Below, piece by piece: positions 1 to 6,038 of a stretch of DNA of 15,830 bases. Origin of the DNA: Desulfobacca acetoxidans. Its GTDB lineage: Bacteria > Desulfobacterota > Desulfobaccia > Desulfobaccales > 0-14-0-80-60-11. The DNA lies in contig DZCR01000073.1 of assembly GCA_022736495.1 (NCBI GenBank), positions 1-15,830 on the forward strand, read 5' to 3'. How positions within the stretch are numbered: position 1 is the stretch's first letter; the number at the start of each line of letters is the position of its first letter. Made by a program: the position numbers and the translations under genes. A model generated the notes under the pieces. That model searched no databases. It saw only the letters and a program-made list of their open reading frames with translations, and was not told the DNA's origin.

Positions 1-755
1 TTCAGAAAATCCTCGGTCATGGTCAGATACCGGTTTGCCGCCTCAACCGAGGCCTTGATGTGCAGGGCCGCGTCCTCACCCGTAAACACGGCATTGTGGC
101 CGGCGCACAGAACGGCCGGGGCCAGGTGTTTGATTTTCATCAGGGAGTCAAGACAGGCGTCAAAATCCACCAGGAATTCGGTCTGGATATATCCGTTATT
201 CTGATAACAGGCCACGGCTTCCGAGGCGATGAGAATCCTTTTTTCCGGGATCCAGTAGGAGATGAAATCGCGGGTGTGTCCGGGCGTACTCAGCCCCGTC
301 AGCGTCAATCCGGGGGACAGTTCCATCTCTTCGTCCGGCCGGATCAGGATATCCATGTCAAAGGGTTCAAAAGGGTCTTTGTTGAGGGGCCGGACCCCCA
401 TTTTGATTAAATTTCCGGTGCCTTCATGGTTCAGCTCCCGGATAAGCCGGATGGCGCTTTCCTTTGACAGGATTTCTTGGCAGCGCCGGGAACCGCCTAT
501 TTTCATCCCGGGCCAGATCTGTTTAAAATGGCCGGCCGCCCCGATATGGTCAAAATGGGAATGGGTTAAAAATAAATATTCAGGGGTTCTGTCCCCCAGG
601 ATTTCCCTGATCCCGGCCTCATAAAGGGGGCCCAGGGCCGTGAACCCGGCATCAAAAAGGACGGGCGAAGGGCCGTCTAAAAGATACACCGGGACGGCCG
701 CAGGGCCGACAATATAAAATCCGTCACTGATTTTTCCGCTTTCCGTAATGATCAT
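1..755 (-). CDS. MBL-fold metallo-hydrolase (partial, C-terminus beyond window)
   Basis: The visible 251 codons read without a stop to the left edge. The protein has the metallo-beta-lactamase fold signature: THSHFDHIG with H65, H67, D69 and H70, then PGHT (H160), and a late AGHN (H220). These are the usual metal ligands of a cytoplasmic, probably dinuclear, hydrolase. No signal peptide is seen. The position normally held by the bridging Asp reads as ASEAV, so E179 may replace it. The start is ATG at 755, preceded by AAAGAGA a few bases upstream. Members of this superfamily hydrolyse thioesters, lactones, phosphodiesters and other substrates, and nothing here fixes which. It lies 133 bp downstream of the M15 peptidase on the same strand, with no clear terminator between, so cotranscription is possible but unproven. 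The family call is secure; the substrate is unknown. Confidence 0.88.
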   Translation of the reverse strand, partial: MIITESGKISDGFYIVGPAAVPVYLLDGPSPVLFDAGFTALGPLYEAGIREILGDRTPEYLFLTHSHFDHIGAAGHFKQIWPGMKIGGSRRCQEILSKESAIRLIRELNHEGTGNLIKMGVRPLNKDPFEPFDMDILIRPDEEMELSPGLTLTGLSTPGHTRDFISYWIPEKRILIASEAVACYQNNGYIQTEFLVDFDACLDSLMKIKHLAPAVLCAGHNAVFTGEDAALHIKASVEAANRYLTMTEDFL

Positions 756-888
756 TTTTATCTCTTTGCCGGTCTTTTGCCCCGGCATCCATCTGTTCCT
801 GAACCGCCCCGTCCCGAATCCCTTTGAGGAATCCCGGCGGATTAAGGTATCATCATCGTTTCCGGTCTGTCAATCCGGCCTTTGTATT

Positions 889-1272
889 TTATCCGGCCCC
901 GGGCTCGGCAACAAGAGCGCTTTTACGCCGTTCAAAATGGGGGGTGTCTTTAAAACTCGACCAGTTCCCGCCCCACCGGTTGGCCGGGTCCAGGCTTTCC
1001 CAGAAGGCCCCGAGACGGCGCACCCCATCACCGTCATAAACCAGTTTCAGGGTGTTATCCGGCCCTGTCTCAAAGAAATTAAGGTCAATGGCCATCCGGA
1101 CCAGGTGTTGGCTGTTCATGGTTTTACTGCGCCCGTTTTTGATGTGAAGGGCCTGCTGCTCCGGTGTCCGGTACAATTCCCCGGCGGTCAGGATAAGACC
1201 GTAATCCTGGGCTTTTTGGATCAGTTCCGCCACATGCTGCAAAAACACCGCCTGTTCTTTGTTATAGTTCAT
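889..1272 (-). CDS. M15-family peptidase, phage-endolysin type
   Basis: This 127-residue protein matches the M15 (VanY/D-Ala-D-Ala carboxypeptidase and phage L-Ala-D-Glu endopeptidase) pattern. Zinc-ligand motifs are SQHLVRMAIDLN (H56 and D63) and DTPHFE (H112), with the usual FWESL and RWGGNW segments between them. The length is that of a single catalytic domain, and there is no signal peptide or cell-wall-binding domain. It would cleave peptidoglycan stem peptides and, lacking a signal, would need a holin to reach the wall. The ATG at 1272 is chosen because it lies one base after the stop of the upstream holin-like gene and follows a G-rich stretch; another ATG at 1293 would overlap that gene by about 20 bp. 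The tight spacing implies one transcript and a joint lysis role. The family call is strong; the phage origin is inferred. Confidence 0.87.
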   Translation of the reverse strand: MNYNKEQAVFLQHVAELIQKAQDYGLILTAGELYRTPEQQALHIKNGRSKTMNSQHLVRMAIDLNFFETGPDNTLKLVYDGDGVRRLGAFWESLDPANRWGGNWSSFKDTPHFERRKSALVAEPGAG

Positions 1273-1273
1273 A

Positions 1274-1909
1274 TCAGCGCCCCCCGTTTGCAAAGGGTTG
1301 ACCCGATGACTGATCTTTCAGCAGATTGCTGATGGCTTCGGATTTTTTGGCGCTGCCGCTGCTGGACCCGAAATAAAACTGGATGATGGCCGATAGCCCC
1401 ACACCGAGAAGAAAGCCCAGAACAGTGTCAATGATCCTCCAGGACTCTATCGGAAGCTCTGCATCGAGAAATACCGGGACAAAGGCGGCGGCAAAAATAA
1501 ACAAAAAGGTCAGAATAGTGATGATGTAGGCATAAATATACGTAAACCATCTGACAAATCGGTCCTCGATCTTGTCCCGGCCGGACTGGGTCTCCCTTGC
1601 GTTTTTTCTGTCCTCGGCCCGCAGTTTTTCCAATTCCGGTTCATGGGCATCCATGGCCTTCCGGTATTCAAGCAATTGCTCCTGATGTCCCAGTTCAAAT
1701 TCCTTGAGCGCAACCCACTGATCCTCCGTGATCTTGTTTTCCACAATATCATTGACATCGATCCCGGTTTTTTCCCGGATCAACTCGGACACTTTGTCCG
1801 CACCCTGGTTCACAGCGCCCCGGAATATCCCGCTCAACAGATCAATCCCGTGTTTTGCAAGTTCTGGGGCAACGGCAGCCATAGCTGCCCCGATAATAGG
1901 AAACGGCAT
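1274..1909 (-). CDS. Holin-like membrane protein (3TM/GTA-holin type)
   Basis: This 211-residue protein starts with a weakly hydrophobic segment (residues 1-34), followed by a charged helical region (about 40-118) rich in Glu, Lys and Arg. Two strong membrane segments follow at about 121-147 and 159-180, then a short polar tail beginning GSSSGSAKK. This layout fits the three-helix holin family described for phages and gene transfer agents. The same kind of tail after the last helix is common in phage membrane proteins. A GGAG ribosome-binding site lies just before the ATG at 1909. It sits one base ahead of an M15 peptidase, the classic holin-endolysin pairing. A holin would form inner-membrane lesions releasing the peptidase. 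No other phage gene is visible, so a role as an ordinary membrane protein cannot be excluded. Confidence 0.68.
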   Translation of the reverse strand: MPFPIIGAAMAAVAPELAKHGIDLLSGIFRGAVNQGADKVSELIREKTGIDVNDIVENKITEDQWVALKEFELGHQEQLLEYRKAMDAHEPELEKLRAEDRKNARETQSGRDKIEDRFVRWFTYIYAYIITILTFLFIFAAAFVPVFLDAELPIESWRIIDTVLGFLLGVGLSAIIQFYFGSSSGSAKKSEAISNLLKDQSSGQPFANGGR

Positions 1910-2012
1910 GGTTTTTCTCCTTTATAAAAAATGGTTGGACATTTATCCCGGAGATCCCAAAGATTTAATCTCGGAATCCCCCCTGAATAATGAAAAGACC
2001 CCGGCATCCATC

Positions 2013-2041
2013 TTGATTTTAGCCTCAATAAGCTTTATGGT
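2013..2041 (+). promoter_or_regulatory. Candidate sigma70-type promoter of the solute-binding protein gene
   Basis: TTGATT at 2013-2018 and TATGGT at 2036-2041 are separated by 17 bases, each matching four of six consensus positions. It would give a leader of about 80 nt before the ATG at 2129. The same two hexamers with the same spacing recur upstream of recC. This is pattern matching only. Confidence 0.35.
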
Positions 2042-2061
2042 GGGTGCGAAGTTTGCAACCC

Positions 2062-2097
2062 GTTAAAAAGGGCGAAAAGGTTAAAAAGGCCGAAAAG
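2062..2097 (+). repeat. Two-copy 18-bp tandem repeat in the leader
   Basis: The unit GTTAAAAAGGGCGAAAAG (2062-2079) is followed at once by GTTAAAAAGGCCGAAAAG (2080-2097); 17 of 18 positions agree. It lies between the candidate promoter and the start codon of the solute-binding protein gene. A looser A-rich continuation follows up to the ribosome-binding site. Confidence 0.8.
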
Positions 2098-2128
2098 CTT
2101 GAAAAAAGAAACGTTAAGGGAAAACATA

Positions 2129-2923
2129 ATGAAAAGAAACATCCTTCTGCTGATTCTGGGGCTTATTTTTTTAAATCCGTCCTTTTGCCCGGCCCCGGCC
2201 GAGGCATCGGAAAGCATCCAGGAAATCCGGTTCATGACCGAGAATTCCCCGCCTTTTAATTATATTGAAGACGATAAAATCAAGGGGATATTTGTGGAAG
2301 TGCTGATGGCGGTGTCCAGACAGATGGAATCCTCCCTGGGCTGGGACCGGATTTCCGTGCTGCCCAGGGACAAAGGATACCAGTCCCTGTCGGCCGGCGG
2401 GAAAAAATGCCTGTTCGGGATGGTCAGGACCAAGGAGAGGGAGGCCCTGTTCAAATGGGCCGGGCCTGTGGTTCAAAACCGTATTGTCCTGATTGCAAAG
2501 GCGGGCAGTGATATTCATATTAATGCTCTGGGCCGGATACGGAGCCTGAAAACCGGGGTTATTAAAGACGATATCGCGGAAAAAATCCTACTGGAAGCGG
2601 ACCTGCCGCCTGAAAGCCTTTCCCGCGCCTTTGGGGACAATGCCGCCATGGAACTGCTCCAGGACCTGGACAGGGGCATGATTGATGTCTGGGCCCAGGG
2701 GGACCTGCCTGCAAGGTGGCTCATCAAAAAAAACGCCCGGCCCCCCCGGGATTTTAAAGCCGTTTATGTCTTAAGGGAGGAACAGATGTATTTCGCCTTC
2801 AGCAATGATGTTTCCAACGGCTTTATCAGTGTATTCCAGCGGGCTCTGGACCGGGTCAAAAAGAAAGGGGATATTAAAAGAATTCTTAAAACCTATCTGT
2901 CCGAAGACATGGGCGCTTTATGA
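2129..2923 (+). CDS. Extracellular solute-binding protein, family 3 (SBP_bac_3)
   Basis: This exported protein of 264 residues has a signal peptide (MKRN, a hydrophobic run, then an AEA cleavage site near residue 26). The mature part opens with the family-3 pattern RFMTENSPPFNYIEDDKIKG and continues into a VEVLMAVSRQM helix, as in periplasmic amino-acid-binding proteins. Its length matches one complete bilobed domain. No permease or ATPase genes adjoin it, so it may serve a distant transporter or act as a sensory or scavenging binding protein; standalone copies are common in Desulfobacterota. The ATG at 2129 is preferred over an in-frame TTG at 2099 because AAGGGA lies 7 bases upstream and the signal peptide then starts correctly. 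It converges on the GAF gene with 19 bp between stops. Ligand unknown. Confidence 0.85.
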   Translation: MKRNILLLILGLIFLNPSFCPAPAEASESIQEIRFMTENSPPFNYIEDDKIKGIFVEVLMAVSRQMESSLGWDRISVLPRDKGYQSLSAGGKKCLFGMVRTKEREALFKWAGPVVQNRIVLIAKAGSDIHINALGRIRSLKTGVIKDDIAEKILLEADLPPESLSRAFGDNAAMELLQDLDRGMIDVWAQGDLPARWLIKKNARPPRDFKAVYVLREEQMYFAFSNDVSNGFISVFQRALDRVKKKGDIKRILKTYLSEDMGAL

Positions 2924-2942
2924 AGCAGGCCCCCTGGTTTCA

Positions 2943-3632
2943 TCAGAGGATATCCATTTCAGGATACAGTTTTTTGGCGCATTCCGAGCATATTCCGTGG
3001 GAAAATTGCACATCGGACCGGTCGCTGATATAGCTTTCGATCTGGATCCAATATCCCTTGTCATCCCGGATTTTTTTGCAGGATGCGCATATGGGCAAAA
3101 GTCCCTGAAGGGTTTTGACCTCTTTGAGAGCGGCTTCCAGCTCATGATTTTTTTTGTTCAAGGTCTCGGTGGCCGCCAGAAGGGCCAGATGCGCCTCGAC
3201 CGCGTCCTTGACGGTCTGAAGCAGGGTGTCGGACGGCGTTACCCATTTGTTCGCCTTGGTATCCACGGCGCAGATGGTTCCGAAAATTTCCCCCCCAGGC
3301 CAGAACACCGGGAAGCCCAGGTAGGAAAAAATACCGGCTTTTGCCGTGGGGGAGTCGGCCCATAGGGGATCTTTGCGGGCGTCTTCCACCTGATTTCTTT
3401 GCCTCGATCTGGCTGTCGTCTCGCAATACACCCCCAGCAGCGGCATCCGGGTGCCCGACGGAAAGGGGTTGTCCTTGCTGATATTGGAGCGGAACACTTC
3501 CAGCTCCTGCGGTTCCAGACGGTTGATCATAACGCTGGGTACGGACAGCAGGACCGAGATGGAGTCCACGATCCGCTGCCAGATCTCGACAACCTGGGAA
3601 GGGATAAGGATATTTCGGGTTTTATATTTCAT
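2943..3632 (-). CDS. GAF-domain protein with C-terminal Cys/His tail
   Basis: Of the 229 residues, about 20-155 form a GAF domain, a small-molecule or redox sensing fold; the stretch GFPVFWPGGEIFGTICAVD is typical of its core strands. A short coiled coil (about 155-178) follows. The end carries a compact Cys/His module: C182-x2-C185, then H212-x2-C215-x2-C218. This tail is frequently seen at the C-terminus of response regulators and sensor proteins in Desulfobacterota and could bind metal. No kinase, GGDEF, HD or helix-turn-helix output domain is present, and no signal peptide, so it is probably a cytoplasmic sensor that works through a partner. The ATG at 3632 follows a GGCGG-type ribosome-binding site and lies 12 bp after the cupin stop, suggesting an operon. 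Confidence 0.85.
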   Translation of the reverse strand: MKYKTRNILIPSQVVEIWQRIVDSISVLLSVPSVMINRLEPQELEVFRSNISKDNPFPSGTRMPLLGVYCETTARSRQRNQVEDARKDPLWADSPTAKAGIFSYLGFPVFWPGGEIFGTICAVDTKANKWVTPSDTLLQTVKDAVEAHLALLAATETLNKKNHELEAALKEVKTLQGLLPICASCKKIRDDKGYWIQIESYISDRSDVQFSHGICSECAKKLYPEMDIL

Positions 3633-3644
3633 CGGGAACCGCCT

Positions 3645-4061
3645 TTACTGTTTAATGCTGATGGGCATTTCCGGGGACCCGGCATAGAAAACCAGGATTT
3701 CCGCCGGCCCCGCGCCGGTGTTTTTTCCGTAATGCCGTTTGTCCACCACCTCAACGATGGGGTCTCCGGCCTTGAGAACCAGGGTCTCCTCTTTTTCGGT
3801 GATCACGGTCAGCTCCCCGCTCAGGAGCCCCCCCGCATTGATCACCGGATGGGTATGCAGGGGCAGGCTTGTTCCGGCCGGAATGGTGATCCGCAAAATG
3901 GTGATCTCAGGCCTGCCTGCCGGGTAGGCCGGTAGCGGGCTTCCATCCCAGCTCGAACCGGTTTTGGCCAGGGTCTCAACCCTGATACCGGCCGGGTCAC
4001 CGGCCTCGGCCGCGGCGGCAAGCAGCAAGGCCAGACATACAGCGCAAATCAGTTTTTTCAT
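3645..4061 (-). CDS. Exported cupin-domain protein
   Basis: This 138-residue protein has a clear signal peptide (MKK, an Ala/Leu-rich core, AEA cleavage near residue 20) and one small beta-barrel cupin domain. Cupin motif 1 reads PLHTHPVINAGGLLSGELTV (H69 and H71), and motif 2 ends with H110-x3-N114. The Glu normally found between the two His and the Gly of motif 1 is missing, so metal binding would rest on three His. The enzyme activity, if any, cannot be told, since cupins range from dioxygenases to non-catalytic binding proteins. AAAGGA lies about 6 bases before the ATG. It is the first gene of a likely two-gene operon with the GAF protein downstream. Confidence 0.82.
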   Translation of the reverse strand: MKKLICAVCLALLLAAAAEAGDPAGIRVETLAKTGSSWDGSPLPAYPAGRPEITILRITIPAGTSLPLHTHPVINAGGLLSGELTVITEKEETLVLKAGDPIVEVVDKRHYGKNTGAGPAEILVFYAGSPEMPISIKQ

Positions 4062-4253
4062 GGTGGTGTCCTTTTGGTCAACGGCAGCAGCCTAATCCGG
4101 CCGCGCGCGTATTTTGTTCTTTATGGAAATATGGCATGCAGCAACAGGCATCTCCAGTTTTTTCATTGCTTCTGGTGCTGCGCCTTATTGAATAGCTTCA
4201 TGTTTATCAGCTCAGAATTTTATTGATTTCCCTTTTCATGTTTCTTCCTAATC
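4062..4253. other. Non-coding stretch with a 10-bp inverted repeat
   Basis: No supported gene lies between the cupin start and the attC-like remnant. The main structure is an imperfect inverted repeat: GCAGCAACAG at 4138-4147 and CTGGTGCTGC at 4172-4181 (9 of 10 positions pair, 24-nt loop). There is no run of T after either arm, so an intrinsic terminator is unlikely. Base composition changes here from the GC-rich left flank to the AT-richer island on the right. The cupin promoter should lie here, but no convincing hexamer pair was found. Confidence 0.5.
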
Positions 4254-4316
4254 TCTCAACGTGTTGGTTGAATAATTTGCGAAGTTCGAAGCCGCTCAGT
4301 GGCAGATGAGTTAAGT
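4254..4316 (-). repeat. Degenerate attC-like site (good 5' half)
   Basis: Immediately after the TAA stop of the coiled-coil gene, the minus strand reads ACTTAAC (4310-4316), an exact match to the RYYYAAC core of integron attC sites, followed by an L-box-like stretch ending in CTGAGCGGC. On the plus strand this half (GCTCAGTGGCAGATGAGTTA) resembles the matching half of the better attC at 5003-5106. The expected partner GTTRRRY is only approximated by GTTGAGA (4254-4260), and the inner arms pair poorly. It is read as a decayed or truncated site. Confidence 0.4.
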
Positions 4317-4970
4317 TTATTGCCATCTCGTTTTTTCAGTTGTCGGGAATTCAAGCTCCTCATATAAACTTTGTAAACAGTTATCAATATTTTTCATCGC
4401 GATTTGATAAGTTTGGGGCACACTGCCCATCAGTGCAGGGTCATTTTCATTACCAAAAGTTGCGATTTCCATGCTACACAGTATTGAGCAGTTTGAATTC
4501 AGTTCTGACATAAGACGTCGTGATTCTTTCGATAAGAAGATGAAATCCTCTTGCACAATTTCGTGTAAAGCTGTCAGATGCCGTAATGAAGATTTATCGA
4601 TATGATTTGGCAAGACATCAAGGTTCGGGTGAAATTCACCCCTGCCTGCGTAAGAACCAAATGCAGCTTCACAATATTTTTTGAAGTCCACTAAACGGTT
4701 TTGAAGTTTTTTGAAAACACGGATTTTTTCATCAAGTAAAATATTTTGCTTCCTCGAAAGCACAGATAGCTCGACTTTTAACCGTTCCAGTTCTGCAACA
4801 TATTCAGATTTAACCTCTTCAACTTTCCGAGTAATATCTTTGATATCTTCTTTTGTTGCTAAATTTTTGCCCTTTTCGGAAGAGTATGAAAATAAATATT
4901 TACGAAATAAAAAAATGCCACCTATCCCGAGCAAAATACAACCTTGCAAAATTACAATTAAATTATCCAT
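4317..4970 (-). CDS. Membrane-anchored coiled-coil protein, unknown function
   Basis: This is a 217-residue protein with one N-terminal membrane segment (about residues 4-24), then KGKNLATKEDI and a long charged coiled coil (about 40-95). The C-terminal half is helical and without a recognisable catalytic motif. The membrane helix plus the KGKNLATKEDI type of coiled coil recurs in accessory-region proteins of many bacteria; I know of no assigned function. The ATG at 4970 is preferred over the GTG at 4976 because GAAGAG lies five bases upstream of it. The gene is visibly more AT-rich than the genes on either side. Its stop sits directly on an attC-like core, and its start lies 32 bp after the end of the preceding attC-like site, which is the geometry of an integron cassette. 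Confidence 0.72.
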   Translation of the reverse strand: MDNLIVILQGCILLGIGGIFLFRKYLFSYSSEKGKNLATKEDIKDITRKVEEVKSEYVAELERLKVELSVLSRKQNILLDEKIRVFKKLQNRLVDFKKYCEAAFGSYAGRGEFHPNLDVLPNHIDKSSLRHLTALHEIVQEDFIFLSKESRRLMSELNSNCSILCSMEIATFGNENDPALMGSVPQTYQIAMKNIDNCLQSLYEELEFPTTEKTRWQ

Positions 4971-5002
4971 ACCCACTCTTCACATGCAGATAGTTTCTTA
5001 AA

Positions 5003-5106
5003 AGATAACGCTCCACCTGAGTAGCGGCCCATAAAAAGCTCAACCATATAATGCTGTTACAGGAAACAGCAACTTTCCCGCCATCTGCTCAAGGCGGATG
5101 TTACAT
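5003..5106 (-). repeat. attC-like cassette recombination site
   Basis: On the minus strand this 104-bp element starts with ATGTAAC (5100-5106), overlapping the stop codon of the gene before it, and ends with GTTATCT (5003-5009). Its ends form a long imperfect stem: TAACATCCGCCTTGAGCAG against the complement of the other end, TAACGCTCCACCTGAGTAG. Unpaired extra bases interrupt the stem, as in attC sites, where they mark the recombining strand. The central loop has its own hairpin, GCTGTT and AACAGC at 5053-5070. The core boxes deviate from RYYYAAC/GTTRRRY at one or two positions, which lowers confidence. Such sites are recognised by integron integrases as folded single strands. Confidence 0.6.
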
Positions 5107-5883
5107 GGATGCCCCAAAAGGGTCGTATTCGTTCTTACCCAGCGAATCATCTTTTAAAAATAAAAACTTGCTAACATATCCTACATAACGCCCGGCTTCT
5201 TGTCCAATGCCACCTATGCCGAAAAGACGAGCAAGTGCTCTTGCAAATCGTTCGAATCTAGAAATCACTTCGGTTGCAATTTCCTGATGTATTTTATTTG
5301 ATGTTGGGTTTTCTTCAATTTCTTTCATAAGCTCTGGACGTTTAAGGGCAATTGTTGTCTCTAATCTTTCCCATTCTCGGTCGGGTGCCTCAGTTTTGGG
5401 TTGTTTCCCGACTACCACGTCAAGGTAATAGTATCTCGCAGCTTGGCCGAATTTACTGAGTATAGACAAAAATGATAGTAATTCTTCAGATTCTAAATAT
5501 TCCAAGTCTTCTTTTGCAATAGGAATGTTAACATATTTTTCTAAGAAACATTCTTTACGGATTTTTTTAAGTAGGCCTTCAAGGTTATGCCCTTCAGGAC
5601 CAGAAGGTAGATCTTTTGGATTTGGAAACTCACCTGTTTTTTCGAGTGTTCTAAAGCAAAGAATTACCTTCATAAGGCGTTCAAAACCACTGGATAGGGT
5701 AAGCAGCGGCAGGTGATAAAAATTATTAGCTCCTCCAAGTTTTTGAAGCTGCCCCAATCCAGACCGGATTAGTTTTATTGCATTCGATAATTCCTGGTCT
5801 ATAGCGAGTTTTTGTTGAATGCTCGATGGCATTATTCTATCCCATGTAAACATTTTATTTTCAGGTAAATTCCCCTGAACCAT
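5101..5883 (-). CDS. Hypothetical helical protein, weakly HEPN-like
   Basis: This 260-residue protein is predicted to be almost entirely helical, with no signal peptide or membrane segment. The segment FERLMK (67-72) followed about 25 residues later by EGHNLEGLLKKI (97-108) resembles the arrangement in some HEPN-superfamily proteins (many of which are ribonucleases in defence or toxin systems), but a clear R-x4-6-H motif is not seen, so this is only a lead. AGGAG sits five bases before the ATG at 5883. The first Shine-Dalgarno bases are shared with an inverted-repeat arm, so translation may be controlled by leader folding. The stop codon lies inside the core of the attC-like site at 5003-5106. 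Base use is AT-richer than that of the flanking DUF4139 and recBC genes, suggesting transfer as a cassette. Confidence 0.7.
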   Translation of the reverse strand: MVQGNLPENKMFTWDRIMPSSIQQKLAIDQELSNAIKLIRSGLGQLQKLGGANNFYHLPLLTLSSGFERLMKVILCFRTLEKTGEFPNPKDLPSGPEGHNLEGLLKKIRKECFLEKYVNIPIAKEDLEYLESEELLSFLSILSKFGQAARYYYLDVVVGKQPKTEAPDREWERLETTIALKRPELMKEIEENPTSNKIHQEIATEVISRFERFARALARLFGIGGIGQEAGRYVGYVSKFLFLKDDSLGKNEYDPFGASM

Positions 5884-5888
5884 ATCAA

Positions 5889-5964
5889 CTCCTGAACAAC
5901 CATCTGCCCCTTCCCCTCCGGGGCAATGCTCCGCTCCCTTGCCTCCGCTTTGTTCAGGCAGGGA
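5889..5964 (-). promoter_or_regulatory. Structured leader with nested inverted repeats over the ribosome-binding site
   Basis: A perfect 9-bp inverted repeat (CCTGAACAA at 5891-5899, TTGTTCAGG at 5950-5958) encloses a second one (TGCCCC at 5905-5910, GGGGCA at 5920-5925). The Shine-Dalgarno AGGAG of the downstream gene (5889-5893) shares three bases with the outer stem. A competing hairpin joins 5956-5964 with 5935-5944 (nine pairs, one bulge) and would break the outer stem, freeing the ribosome-binding site. Alternative readings are a decayed cassette recombination site or a dispersed repeat element. Confidence 0.5.
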
Positions 5965-6007
5965 AGGCAGCTTCCATACCTTTAGTAAATTTCAAAGGGG
6001 AAATCAA

Positions 6008-6023
6008 TCAGGGAAAACCCTGA
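6008..6023 (-). terminator. Weak hairpin after the DUF4139 operon
   Basis: TCAGGG and CCCTGA (six perfect pairs, four-base loop) lie 15 bases past the stop of the second DUF4139 gene. No strong T run follows on the minus strand, so termination may be partial, and read-through into the helical-protein gene cannot be excluded. Confidence 0.4.
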
Positions 6024-6038
6024 ATTTTCATAAAATTA

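Noticed and set aside
748..1332. A long plus-strand open frame opposite the M15 peptidase
   Set aside because: It is the antisense shadow of the M15 gene and the end of the holin-like gene. It has no ribosome-binding site or recognisable domain.
2044..2259. A Lys-rich plus-strand frame covering the tandem repeat
   Set aside because: It is out of frame with the solute-binding protein, overlaps its signal peptide, and its Lys content comes from the repeat itself.
2924..2942. A bidirectional terminator between the convergent solute-binding and GAF genes
   Set aside because: The 19-bp gap has no inverted repeat with a T run on either strand.
4062..4245. Three very short minus-strand ORFs (9, 12 and 24 codons) in a row, one beginning MKREINK and one MKKLEMPVAAC
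   Set aside because: They are too short to support as genes, only the first has a plausible ribosome-binding site, and none resembles a known leader peptide. They may be relics of a lost cassette gene.
5889..5964. Reading the 9-bp inverted repeat as a full attC site
   Set aside because: The outer ends (CCTGAAC and GTTCAGG) do not match the RYYYAAC/GTTRRRY cores, so it is kept as a structured leader, with attC only as an alternative.
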